DNA from: Candidatus Gastranaerophilales bacterium
GTDB lineage: Bacteria; Cyanobacteriota; Vampirovibrionia; Gastranaerophilales; Gastranaerophilaceae
Length of the DNA stretch: 35,308 nt
Direction: 5' to 3'
NCBI GenBank assembly: GCA_944322555.1
Contig: CALUPJ010000129.1
Span: 1-35,308 of the forward strand
Shown one piece after another: positions 1 to 7,361 of this stretch. The number at the start of each line of letters is the position of its first letter. Positions within the stretch are counted from its first letter, which is position 1. Below the pieces are notes generated by a model. It did not search any database and was not told the DNA's origin. It saw nothing but the letters and a program-made list of their open reading frames with translations. The translations under genes were made by a program, and so were the position numbers.

Positions 1-2
1 GG

Positions 3-230
3 ACAATTCAATCCCTCTCTCCCGTAAACGGATATGTGACACAGATTCCCGAATATATCCCCGGATATGAGGATAAAGTAATAATGGCAGGCGGAACGTT
101 TATAGAAGGTTCTACCATTGAACTCTCCGCAGACGGTCCTATGTGGGAACCGTATGTAGCTTATATGCAGGGCGGTTTGAACTATGCCCATGTGAAAATT
201 TGCTTAGAAGAAATAGTTAAAAAATTATAG
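3..230 (+). CDS. Methionine gamma-lyase / aluminium-resistance family protein, 3' end only
   Basis: The reading frame is open from the left edge (codons from base 3) to TAA at 230, giving the last 75 residues of a longer protein. The segment contains PGYEDKVIMAGGTFIEGSTI, then ELSADGP, then YVAYMQGGL. This matches, from memory, the C-terminus of the PLP-dependent family often called aluminium resistance protein or methionine gamma-lyase family (YnbB-like), which usually has about 410-430 residues. The PLP lysine and most of the fold lie outside the window. A GTG at 36 is in frame but is internal to the conserved tail, so it is not a real start. The substrate in this organism is unknown; family members are annotated by relationship to Cys/Met lyases. 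The match is good but partial. Confidence 0.75.
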   Translation, partial: TIQSLSPVNGYVTQIPEYIPGYEDKVIMAGGTFIEGSTIELSADGPMWEPYVAYMQGGLNYAHVKICLEEIVKKL

Positions 231-277
231 ATGTACTTTTTACACCCTTGTATTTACCCCTTGTATTTTCCCCCCCC

Positions 278-305
278 TTTACAAAAAAAAATCATCATGT
301 ACAAT
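278..305 (+). promoter_or_regulatory. Candidate sigma70 promoter for tRNA-Ala
   Basis: TTTACA (278-283), a 16-bp spacer, then TACAAT (300-305). The predicted start near 312 lies about 75 bp upstream of the tRNA, and nothing else on the plus strand lies between. A tract of nine C residues sits just upstream of the -35. Confidence 0.45.
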
Positions 306-386
306 AGAAAATGTAGCCGAAGGGTAAATGAATTAAGCGACATTTGCAGATAATCGAGTTACGTGTAAATGAAAATTGAATAATGC

Positions 387-462
387 GGGGGCTTAGCTCA
401 GTTGGTAGAGCATCTGCTTTGCACGCAGAGGGTCAGGAGTTCGAATCCCCTAGCCTCCACCA
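387..462 (+). tRNA. tRNA-Ala (anticodon UGC), CCA encoded
   Basis: A full cloverleaf can be folded. The acceptor stem GGGGGCT pairs with AGCCTCC and contains a G3:U70 wobble pair, the classic alanine identity element. The D-arm is GCTC/GAGC, the anticodon stem TCTGC/GCAGA carries loop TTTGCAC (anticodon TGC), and the T-loop is TTCGAAT. The discriminator base is A and the 3' CCA is encoded at 460-462. No 16S or 23S rRNA gene adjoins it, so it is a solitary tRNA here rather than part of an rrn spacer. Confidence 0.98.
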
Positions 463-488
463 TTTAAAACAAATAGAGCTTTAAAATC

Positions 489-510
489 AGAGCCTTCGGG
501 CTCTTTTTTA
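489..510 (+). terminator. Rho-independent terminator after tRNA-Ala
   Basis: AGAGCC-TTCG-GGCTCT forms a six-pair stem capped by a stable UUCG tetraloop, followed by TTTTTT. It ends the tRNA transcript. Read on the minus strand, the hairpin is followed only by GATTTT, so it may also weakly terminate the convergent murG operon, whose stop codon is at 547. Confidence 0.9.
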
Positions 511-546
511 GTGTTTTGAAATGCTCATTTTATAAAGAATTTCCAA

Positions 547-1659
547 TTAATGTATACTTCTCAACAATTTAACAATTTCTTCCGCCGCGTTGTACTTTGC
601 AAGATAAGAAGCATTTTGTTTCAAATAATTCATTTTTATGGGATTGTTCAAAAGCTCAATAATAGTCTCTCTAAGTTTATTGGGTTCAAATTCTTTATCT
701 TCAATATAAATACAAGCCCCGGACTTAAGAAGATATTTTGCGTTAATCCTCTGGTGATTAGCAGCAGCATAAGGATACGGAACTAAAATAGGTGCGGTTT
801 CCGACGCACAGATTTCCGACAAGCTCAAAGAACCTGCACGAGATATAACAATATCCGATGATTTCAAAACCGGAATCATATCTTCAAAATACGGTCTGAT
901 TATAAGATTTTTATCTTCTGCATAAGAAGGATAAATCCTTTCCAAATTCTCTGTAACACTGTCAAAGTTTTTCTTTCCGGTTTGGAATATGACCTGTAAA
1001 TTCAGCTCTTGCGAAAATTCTTTCAACAGCTCAATTGTTGTATTATTAATTGACTTGGCTCCCTGTGAACCACCCATAACACATAACGTAAGTTTGTTAT
1101 CGGAAAGTCCCAGCAGAGCCTTCGCCTGAGATTTGGATAAAGTTTTAAAACCGTCTCTTATGGGATTCCCAGTAACCACTGTATGTTTATTCGGAATATA
1201 TCTTTTCGCATTTTCAAAAGCCAGAGTAACATACTTTGCGCGCTTGGACAATCTGCGTGTAACCAATCCCGGCATTGCATCACAATCATGCATTACATAA
1301 GGAGTCTTTGTTATAATACAAGCAAAAATCATGGGAGCCGAAACATATCCGCCCGTTGCAAATACCATATCCGGTTTATATTTTTTTATATAACGGACTG
1401 ACCTTATAATTGCTTTTATAAGTTTTATACCCCATATAAAAAATTTCGGATTTAATTTCCGCGGCATGCCGGAAACACTCACGTGCAAAAACTTATAACC
1501 TTTTTTCGATGCAAGCTCAAATTCCATATTCCTTTTGTTACCGACATAATAAACTTTTGTATCCGCACAAAGTGCGTCTGCAACAGCCATTGCCGGATAA
1601 ATGTGTCCGCCCGTACCGCCTCCGGTTACAAAGCAGGTGCTATTGTATACTTCTGACAT
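547..1659 (-). CDS. murG: MurG, UDP-GlcNAc:undecaprenyl-PP-MurNAc-pentapeptide GlcNAc transferase
   Basis: MurG transfers GlcNAc to lipid I to make lipid II on the cytoplasmic face of the inner membrane. The 370-aa protein is a GT-B fold enzyme (GT28). It has the N-terminal glycine loop GGGTGGH (residues 13-19), a second conserved segment HDCDAMPGLVTR (about 124-135; the usual form is HEQNAxxGxxN), GGSQGAKSIN (196-205), and a C-terminal LVPYPYAAANHQ motif for UDP-GlcNAc binding. The start is ATG at 1659, because AAGG lies seven bases upstream; a TTG two codons earlier (1665) is also open. It overlaps the 3' end of ftsW by 20 bp, which suggests translational coupling as last gene of mraY-murD-ftsW-murG. 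Substitution of Glu and Asn in the HExNA motif by Asp is mildly unusual. Confidence 0.97.
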   Translation of the reverse strand: MSEVYNSTCFVTGGGTGGHIYPAMAVADALCADTKVYYVGNKRNMEFELASKKGYKFLHVSVSGMPRKLNPKFFIWGIKLIKAIIRSVRYIKKYKPDMVFATGGYVSAPMIFACIITKTPYVMHDCDAMPGLVTRRLSKRAKYVTLAFENAKRYIPNKHTVVTGNPIRDGFKTLSKSQAKALLGLSDNKLTLCVMGGSQGAKSINNTTIELLKEFSQELNLQVIFQTGKKNFDSVTENLERIYPSYAEDKNLIIRPYFEDMIPVLKSSDIVISRAGSLSLSEICASETAPILVPYPYAAANHQRINAKYLLKSGACIYIEDKEFEPNKLRETIIELLNNPIKMNYLKQNASYLAKYNAAEEIVKLLRSIH

Positions 1660-2788
1660 TTCCAAACCTTACCCTTTTTACATTATCTTTTGATATATTC
1701 AATAAAATTCCAATCATCCATAATGATACCATAATAGATGAACCGCCATAACTTATAAAAGGCATCGGGACGCCCGTTGCGGGCACAAAAGAACTTGCCA
1801 CCCACATGTTAAGAAACCCCTGAAAACATATAGAAAATGTTAACCCGAGCGCAAGAAGCTTTCCATACATATCCTGACATTTCACCGCAATAAGAAAACC
1901 TCTTTGCAGAATAGTCCAAAACAAACATATTATTAAAAGACATCCTATAAATCCGTGCTCTTCACCGATTACCGCAAAAATAAAGTCCGTATGGGCTTCG
2001 GGAAGCCAGGCAAGTTTTTGTTTGGAGCTTCCGTAGCCTACGCCGTACAATCCTCCCGACGCAAACGCGGCAAGAGATTGGATTATATTATATCCGGCAC
2101 CCAGAGGATCAGCCTCCGGATGAAGCCATGTTACTATTCTTGAAGATTGATAGCCCTTAAGACCTTTCAAGAGCAAAAGCGGTATCATCGTACCAAGAGC
2201 ACATATTATAAGCTGAAGCGAACCTCCGGCACAAATATATATTGCTACCGAAGTTGCAAGCAAAAGCAATACCATACTTAAGTTCGGCTGAGTAAAAATC
2301 AGCGCCGTCATAATAAGTATCGGCACAAAAGCCGCAATTATTTTCTTATTGTCAAGCAGATTTGTATTTTTATAGAAAACACCCGCTAAAAGCATAACTA
2401 CGGCAGGTTTTGCAAACTCGGACGGCTGTAAACTCAAAGGCCCGATATTTATCCACCTTTGCGCACCGTTTACCGTCACACCCGCAATTTTAACCAGAAT
2501 AAGCATTATAATTACAAATGCGGTAAACGGCAAAGTATAAGTCATAAGCTTCTTATAATGGAAGTTTGCCAAAAATTTAAGTCCTACAAGCCCGACTATT
2601 ACACCCAGAATTTGCTGAATTAAAAACCGTGCGGGATTAAGCCCCATTTCAATACACTTTGGAGCACTTGCCGAAAAAATAGACATTAGCCCTATAACAA
2701 CAAGAAAAATTACCGCAACAAAAAGCGGTCTGTCGGACTGCATGTTCTGAGTACTCATCTTTTCAACGCTGTTACTTTGATAGGACAT
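1640..2788 (-). CDS. ftsW: FtsW, lipid II polymerase of the divisome (SEDS family)
   Basis: A polytopic SEDS glycosyltransferase that polymerises lipid II during septation. About ten hydrophobic segments can be seen. Signature stretches are LSLQPSEFAKPAVVML in the first half and a C-terminal GVPMPFISYGGSS loop typical of FtsW/RodA/SpoVE. The neighbourhood (murD upstream, murG downstream) argues for FtsW over RodA. The start is uncertain. ATG at 2788 overlaps the end of murD by 17 bp and has GGGGAG somewhat too far upstream; ATG at 2758 lies just after the murD stop and has only GAAAAG upstream. The frame is open to 2869, but that extension lies entirely inside murD. The hydrophilic N-tail of 20-30 residues is compatible with FtsW. 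Confidence 0.94.
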   Translation of the reverse strand: MSYQSNSVEKMSTQNMQSDRPLFVAVIFLVVIGLMSIFSASAPKCIEMGLNPARFLIQQILGVIVGLVGLKFLANFHYKKLMTYTLPFTAFVIIMLILVKIAGVTVNGAQRWINIGPLSLQPSEFAKPAVVMLLAGVFYKNTNLLDNKKIIAAFVPILIMTALIFTQPNLSMVLLLLATSVAIYICAGGSLQLIICALGTMIPLLLLKGLKGYQSSRIVTWLHPEADPLGAGYNIIQSLAAFASGGLYGVGYGSSKQKLAWLPEAHTDFIFAVIGEEHGFIGCLLIICLFWTILQRGFLIAVKCQDMYGKLLALGLTFSICFQGFLNMWVASSFVPATGVPMPFISYGGSSIMVSLWMIGILLNISKDNVKRVRFGNVRSIQ

Positions 2789-4088
2789 ATTCTTTAAAAA
2801 CTTCTCCCCTGTGCTCGTAGCTATTGAACATATCGAAGCTTGCGCATGCCGGTGAAAGCAATACCACATCGGGTTTTAGACTGATTGCTCTGTCAACTGC
2901 ACCCTCAAGCGTGTGTTCTTTTATTATATTACTAAATCCGTTTTTTACCAGATTTTCTTCAAATCTTTCGGTTGCCTCGCCAATAAGTAAAACCGTTTTA
3001 ATATGCTTATTTATGGACTTACACATCTCGGTTAAGTCTGTGTTTTTGTCCCTTCCGCCGAGAATAAGGGCAACATCCTGATTATTAAACGAATCTATTG
3101 CAACAATTGAAGCTTCGGGATTTGTCGCTTTAGAGTCATTATAGAAGGTTATACCGTCCATTTCACGCACTTTTTCCAGTCTGTGTTCGGGGGCTTTAAA
3201 GCTCATAATTCTGTCGCGGATATCTTCGTTATTCATTCCCAAAAGTTTTGCTATAATAATTCCGCACATAATGTTTTGGTAATTATGGTGTCCGACAAGA
3301 GGACAGTCGCTTAGCCTTATTATTTCTTCCCCTTTGTAGCAGATTGCATTGTCTTTTATCCCGCAATCTTTTTCATCATCGAAAAATACAACATTTTTGC
3401 ATTGCTTGGCAAACTCCCTCAGTCTTTCATCATTCGCATTTAATACCGCAAACTCTGGTTCCTGAGGCGGAAGAAACAGTTTAGCTTTAGCTTTAAAATA
3501 ATTTTCCAGTCCTCCGTGCCAGTCAATATGGTCGGGTGTAAAATTTGTCCAGCAGGCAATTTTTGCCTTAAATTTTTCTGTCATTTGTGCCTGAAAGGAA
3601 CTTACTTCACAGACCAGAAAATCATGTTTTTCGTCTATTAATGAACAAGGCGGCGTACCGATATTTCCGCATACGGGAGCAGAATATTTTTTACTCAAAA
3701 TATGAGATACAAGTGAAGTTGTTGTTGTCTTACCGTTTGTTCCAGTTATTGCGATAAAAGGAATATCCGTATTCAAATATGCAAACTCTATCTCCGATAT
3801 AATTTTTGTATTTTTTTCGTTAAGCCTCTTAAAAATCTCCGATTTAGGCGGAATTCCCGGACTGGTAACAGCAAGATACGCACCGGAAATAAATTCATCA
3901 CTGTGATAACCGCATTCTATTTTTACCCCTGCTGAGTTTAATTCATCAATACGGGATTTATATTCTTCCTTAATTTCATTCATCCCTTTTGCTTCGGTAA
4001 TATAAACATCATATCCTTTTTTCAAGGCCAGCTCAGCCGCCGAAAGACCGCTTTTTGACAAACCGAGAACAAGAATTTTTTCTTTCAT
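2772..4088 (-). CDS. murD: MurD, UDP-MurNAc-L-Ala:D-Glu ligase
   Basis: Cytoplasmic ATP-dependent ligase adding D-glutamate to UDP-MurNAc-L-alanine. The 438 residues match the usual family length. An N-terminal Rossmann-like domain (LVLGLSKSG, residues 6-14) is followed by the ATP P-loop GTNGKTTTT (116-124), the central motif TNFTPDHIDWHG, a KAKAKLF segment that carries the carbamylated lysine in the family, and the Mur-ligase C-terminal domain entry APEHRLE followed by FYNDSKATNP. The start at ATG 4088 has GGAGAG five bases upstream. It lies 19 bp after mraY and overlaps ftsW, in a tightly packed operon. Confidence 0.97.
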   Translation of the reverse strand: MKEKILVLGLSKSGLSAAELALKKGYDVYITEAKGMNEIKEEYKSRIDELNSAGVKIECGYHSDEFISGAYLAVTSPGIPPKSEIFKRLNEKNTKIISEIEFAYLNTDIPFIAITGTNGKTTTTSLVSHILSKKYSAPVCGNIGTPPCSLIDEKHDFLVCEVSSFQAQMTEKFKAKIACWTNFTPDHIDWHGGLENYFKAKAKLFLPPQEPEFAVLNANDERLREFAKQCKNVVFFDDEKDCGIKDNAICYKGEEIIRLSDCPLVGHHNYQNIMCGIIIAKLLGMNNEDIRDRIMSFKAPEHRLEKVREMDGITFYNDSKATNPEASIVAIDSFNNQDVALILGGRDKNTDLTEMCKSINKHIKTVLLIGEATERFEENLVKNGFSNIIKEHTLEGAVDRAISLKPDVVLLSPACASFDMFNSYEHRGEVFKEYVLSK

Positions 4089-4107
4089 AACAACTCTCCG
4101 GAAAATC

Positions 4108-5067
4108 TTATAAAATTATATTCAAAAATACAGCTGCTGCGGAAAGAATAAGCGATACTAACGTAAACTCTTTAACAATTCTAATTTCGGAATGACCGCA
4201 GAGCTCAAAATGGTGATGAATCGGCGACATCTTGAAAATTCTCTTACCTGTTAATTTGAAGCTAGTTACCTGTAATATTACGGAGAGAGTTTCCGCAACA
4301 AAAATCCCACCGAACAGAACAAGCAAAAGTTCACATCTGCCGATTACCGCAAGCGTTCCAAGCAATCCTCCCAATGCAAGAGAACCTGTATCACCCATAA
4401 AAACCTGTGCTTTAGGTTTATTATATTTTAAAAATCCTATTAAAGCGCCAATAACTGTTGCCGCAACTATTGCTACAGCATTATGGCCATCGGCAAATGC
4501 AATTATTCCGCAGGCAAGAAAAGCAGGTATTCCTGTCGATGCAGCAAGTCCGTCCAGCCCGTCCGTTAAATTATAAGCATTTGATGCTCCGGTGACTACA
4601 AAAACCGTAAACAACGGATATAAAATACCCAAATCAAAAGTTCTTGAACCCAGAGTTATAATGGTTCCGTAATGCTGCATTGCATACACTGTCGGAATAA
4701 GCGCAATTAAAATCTGTCTTACAAGCTTACCACGCGGACTGAGACCTTTATTTTCATGTCCTTTAATTTTTAAATAATCATCCTGAAACCCGGCAAGAGC
4801 CATAAAAAGAAGTGTAATAATTATTATCCAGGCAGAATTATCCATTTGCTGTGCCATAAGAAGTGTTATGATTGATGCCGTTATAATTGCGGCAATTATA
4901 AAAACACCTCCTGTTGTAGGCGTTCCGGCTTTTTTTGCATGAGCTTCGGGCGCTACATCAAGAATATACTGGCCTATTGTTTTCTTTCTTAAAAAATCTA
5001 TATACGGTACGCCGAATAAGAGACATAAAACCATACTTAAAAGCAGAGCTACCGCAAACATTATCAT
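4108..5067 (-). CDS. mraY: MraY, phospho-MurNAc-pentapeptide transferase
   Basis: Integral inner-membrane enzyme that forms lipid I from UDP-MurNAc-pentapeptide and undecaprenyl phosphate. The 319-aa protein has about ten membrane segments. Diagnostic motifs are KKAGTPTTGG (residues 45-54), the Mg-binding DD of GFQDDYLK (96-97), NAYNLTDGLDGLA, FMGDTGSLALGG and the histidine loop SPIHHHFE. It is the first gene of the minus-strand cell-wall operon. ATG at 5067 has GGAG nine bases upstream; a second in-frame ATG occurs two codons later. It is divergent from the small gene starting at 5186, with both promoters packed into 118 bp. Confidence 0.97.
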   Translation of the reverse strand: MIMFAVALLLSMVLCLLFGVPYIDFLRKKTIGQYILDVAPEAHAKKAGTPTTGGVFIIAAIITASIITLLMAQQMDNSAWIIIITLLFMALAGFQDDYLKIKGHENKGLSPRGKLVRQILIALIPTVYAMQHYGTIITLGSRTFDLGILYPLFTVFVVTGASNAYNLTDGLDGLAASTGIPAFLACGIIAFADGHNAVAIVAATVIGALIGFLKYNKPKAQVFMGDTGSLALGGLLGTLAVIGRCELLLVLFGGIFVAETLSVILQVTSFKLTGKRIFKMSPIHHHFELCGHSEIRIVKEFTLVSLILSAAAVFLNIIL

Positions 5068-5113
5068 AATTCACTTCTCCTTCGTTTTATATATTACCTC
5101 AAAAAGGAAAAGT

Positions 5114-5141
5114 TGTATATATTGACTGTTATAAAAAGCAA
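5114..5141 (-). promoter_or_regulatory. Candidate promoter of the mraY operon
   Basis: On the minus strand TTGCTT (5141-5136), 16 bp, TATACA (5119-5114), about 45 bp before the mraY start. It overlaps the plus-strand promoter at 5122-5150, so the two could compete for polymerase. The match is moderate. Confidence 0.4.
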
Positions 5142-5150
5142 TGCTAAAAT
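5122..5150 (+). promoter_or_regulatory. Strong extended -10 promoter for the 135-aa gene
   Basis: TTGACT (5122-5127), 17 bp, TAAAAT (5145-5150), preceded by TGC (extended -10). The core ATGCTAAAATT recurs at the promoter of the lineage-specific gene at 34553. AAAGGG lies five bases before the ATG at 5186. Confidence 0.7.
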
Positions 5151-5185
5151 TTCCTTATAAAAAATAATAATTTGAAAGGGAAAAC

Positions 5186-5593
5186 ATGGAGATATCTGAA
5201 GGCGGAAGCCCGTATGAAAGAATCAGGTACAATGCCTACTGGCATAATGCACATTTAGATACGGAGCTTACCGTAACAAAAGACCAGATGGAAGCTACGC
5301 TAAATCATCTTGACGATTGTATTCAGAATCCGACCAGAGGACTCCTGGCAAGAAGAGAGCAAAAAAAATCTATTCCGAATTATCCTCAGTTTTTCCGCAA
5401 TGAAGAAATAATGTTTAGTTTTCCGGAAGTTAAAGCTAAGAATGATGTTTTTGAATCACAATATAAAAAAATGTATCCCAAAACAGGTGAAATCCGTAAA
5501 AGTCTTATTGAAAGCAAATATGTAGTGCTAAATACCGTAAAACCTAAAATGACCCGATTTCAAAAATTGATATTTAAACTGTTTCACGTTTAG
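5186..5593 (+). CDS. Hypothetical protein, 135 aa, lineage-specific
   Basis: I do not recognise this family. The product is hydrophilic and basic towards its end (about residues 115-133, KPKMTRFQKLIFKLF). It has no signal peptide and no clear membrane span; the last 15 residues could form an amphipathic helix. The start ATG 5186 has AAAGGG upstream and a strong promoter at 5122-5150, so it is very likely expressed. Its 3' end overlaps the convergent 512-aa gene by 20 bp (5574-5593), so transcription of the two would interfere. No catalytic motif was seen, and no function is proposed. Confidence 0.7.
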   Translation: MEISEGGSPYERIRYNAYWHNAHLDTELTVTKDQMEATLNHLDDCIQNPTRGLLARREQKKSIPNYPQFFRNEEIMFSFPEVKAKNDVFESQYKKMYPKTGEIRKSLIESKYVVLNTVKPKMTRFQKLIFKLFHV

Positions 5594-7112
5594 TTTGTTT
5601 TCGTTTTGTAACAACCGCATTCAGCATCGGGAGCAATATCCCCAGAGTGATTGCAGAATATGCAATTCCTGAAATATGTGCAAGATTAAGTTTCCACATA
5701 TTCTTTTTCGCAAATTCACTTCCCTTAGACGCAATCTCATTATGAGTTTTCAGAGTCATGTCATTTAACCAGAATCTCAAACGCCCTAAGCCTAGTGAGT
5801 GTTTTTGCACACCCGGTTTTGGAAGCTTTGGAGCTCTTGCGTTTTCTTTTGCATAATTGAATAAAAATTCACCTTTTTTATCCAGAATATTTGCAACTCC
5901 CTTGGCCGCAAATCCGCCAAATACAAGCCAGTTTAAGAAGCCCAGATAATCTCTGGTCATTGATTCTCTAAGCTCCGTACCGTTATCCGCAGCAAGAAAT
6001 CTGCCGATAATTGTTGAGGCATAAACAGTCTTTATCGCATTTCCACCTGTAACAGGGCCGGTAAACTCGAGCTTTTGGGCAAACTGCTTAAAGTTTTTTA
6101 CCCGCATTACGCTGAAAACCATACCCGCCATTAACAAACTCGCACCTATTTTTTTAAACCAGAGAGTATCATCTTTTTTAATATCCTTTCTTAATTCGGA
6201 CGTAAAATCAATATCTCCGACAAACCCTTTTCTGCCAGTACGCTTTTCCGTTATTTTTCTGTTAATATACTGGTTTGTAAGCCCCAAAGCGCAAGAACCC
6301 GCAATTGCCCCGAATGCTTTCATTTTATTAACCTTTTTAATACGGTTTATTATCAGCTCCGTATCTTTTTTACCCAGAACATCACGCCCCATATCAAGCG
6401 TATCACGAAGTATATTTTCAAGTTTAGCGGAAAGCTCTTTTCCGTTTATATTAAGCTTTGTATCTCTTTCCGCTCCGAGCGCATTTACAAGGCGTTTTTC
6501 CATTATTGAAAGTGCATTGATTTTATCATTCTTATCAAGATTTTTGTCTCTGATTAATTTGGTCAGAGTTTTTACAAAACCCTCTTTTGTTTTTAATGTT
6601 TCGGCAATATTTTTATAATCCTTATTTTTCCAATTAATTCTATTCCATTTTGCCTCATCAATCCACTCAATTTTATTCCAGTTGATTTTCTTAAATTCAT
6701 TTATATTTCTGCCGTCTCTGCCGGATAGATTTTCAAATACATTTTTTACATAACCTTCATCATTACCATGCCAGGCTTCTTTCAATGTTTCCAGCGAATT
6801 ATTTGAATACCAGCTGTTAGGGTTAATTTGTACTTTAGAATCTTTTGCCGCTATTTTGGCAATAAATTTGGCCAGAATTCCCGCAGAAAGACAATTAATA
6901 AAAGTACCGCTTATTTCTCTGAAAAAAGTTTCGGCTCCCGCATATTCATTACGGGCTTTTGTATCATAATAAGCTCTCGGAACTACCATTGCACCCACAT
7001 CCAGTCCTACCGCATTGACCATTTCGTTCATATCACATGTTCGTAAAATATTTGTAACCGCTCCGTCTAAAGGGCCTCTGAATGCTATATTGTTATTGTT
7101 TAAAATTTTCAT
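5574..7112 (-). CDS. Hypothetical membrane protein, 512 aa, behind a serine-codon attenuator
   Basis: Unrecognised family. The N-terminus is a short polar stretch ending in FRG (residues 11-13), a pattern shared in spirit with the 86-aa protein at 34553. Hydrophobic segments occur near residues 71-88, 264-282, 321-337, 388-408 and 474-498, and the C-terminus is basic. Residues 143-166 form a Trp/Asn/Lys-rich run with repeated K-x-x-W units (INWNKIEW, KWNRINW). ATG at 7112 has AAGGA eight bases upstream. The 5' leader contains a short serine-rich ORF (7206-7268) and a terminator with a competing antiterminator, so expression is probably conditional. The 3' end overlaps the convergent gene 5186-5593. 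Function unknown; nothing in the sequence links it to serine metabolism. Confidence 0.72.
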   Translation of the reverse strand: MKILNNNNIAFRGPLDGAVTNILRTCDMNEMVNAVGLDVGAMVVPRAYYDTKARNEYAGAETFFREISGTFINCLSAGILAKFIAKIAAKDSKVQINPNSWYSNNSLETLKEAWHGNDEGYVKNVFENLSGRDGRNINEFKKINWNKIEWIDEAKWNRINWKNKDYKNIAETLKTKEGFVKTLTKLIRDKNLDKNDKINALSIMEKRLVNALGAERDTKLNINGKELSAKLENILRDTLDMGRDVLGKKDTELIINRIKKVNKMKAFGAIAGSCALGLTNQYINRKITEKRTGRKGFVGDIDFTSELRKDIKKDDTLWFKKIGASLLMAGMVFSVMRVKNFKQFAQKLEFTGPVTGGNAIKTVYASTIIGRFLAADNGTELRESMTRDYLGFLNWLVFGGFAAKGVANILDKKGEFLFNYAKENARAPKLPKPGVQKHSLGLGRLRFWLNDMTLKTHNEIASKGSEFAKKNMWKLNLAHISGIAYSAITLGILLPMLNAVVTKRKQTKRETV

Positions 7113-7132
7113 GTAATCATCCTTTCAACAAA

Positions 7133-7167
7133 AAAGTCCCGCTTATTTTTCAAATAAACGGGACTTT
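7133..7167 (-). terminator. Terminator hairpin in the leader of the 512-aa gene (attenuator)
   Basis: A 16-position stem with one mismatch (7133-7148 with 7152-7167) and a 3-nt loop. Read on the minus strand it ends in TTTTTT, so it is a rho-independent terminator placed 20 bp before the ATG of the gene it precedes. The 5' arm, AAAGTCCCG (minus 7167-7159), can alternatively pair with CGGGACTTT (minus 7219-7211) inside the upstream leader ORF, which would prevent termination. Confidence 0.85.
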
Positions 7168-7205
7168 ATAAAATCTGGTTCTACTTAAATCTTCACATCA
7201 AAATA

Positions 7206-7268
7206 TCACCAAAGTCCCGACGACCCTGATGATGAGGATGATGAATTGTTTAAGTATAAATTAGCCAT
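7206..7268 (-). CDS. Serine-rich leader peptide, 20 aa, probable attenuation sensor
   Basis: ATG at 7268 to TGA at 7206. The peptide reads MANLYLNN, then six serines, G, two serines, GLW. Eight of 20 codons are serine, six of them consecutive (TCA TCA TCC TCA TCA TCA), followed after GGG by TCG TCG. The last sense codons before TGA (TCG GGA CTT TGG) contain CGGGACTTT, identical to the 3' arm of the downstream terminator. The geometry fits classic amino-acid attenuation. If the ribosome stalls in the serine run, CGGGACTTT is free to sequester the terminator's 5' arm. If it reads to the stop, it covers that segment and the terminator forms. There is no Shine-Dalgarno; the -10 box ends six bases before ATG, so translation is probably leaderless. 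Coding is inferred from this arrangement, not from homology. Confidence 0.7.
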   Translation of the reverse strand: MANLYLNNSSSSSSGSSGLW

Positions 7269-7274
7269 AAATTC

Positions 7275-7304
7275 AGTATACAACCATTCATAAAAATATG
7301 TCAA
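7275..7304 (-). promoter_or_regulatory. Strong promoter of the serine leader / 512-aa transcript
   Basis: Minus strand TTGACA (7304-7299, consensus), 18-bp spacer, TATACT (7280-7275). The -10 is followed by six bases and then the leader ATG at 7268, so the start point should fall at or next to that A. Confidence 0.8.
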
Positions 7305-7361
7305 TAGTCTTCTTGATTTAAGCTCTCTAACATGATACCTTGAAACTTAAAGGACACTGAA

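Noticed and set aside
4232..4576. 114-codon plus-strand ORF
   Set aside because: It is fully antisense to mraY, whose conserved motifs are intact; no ribosome site and no recognisable product.
5186..5593. Assignment of the 135-aa protein to a cell-wall role from its position next to mraY
   Set aside because: It is divergent with its own promoter and has no motif; neighbourhood alone is not enough.
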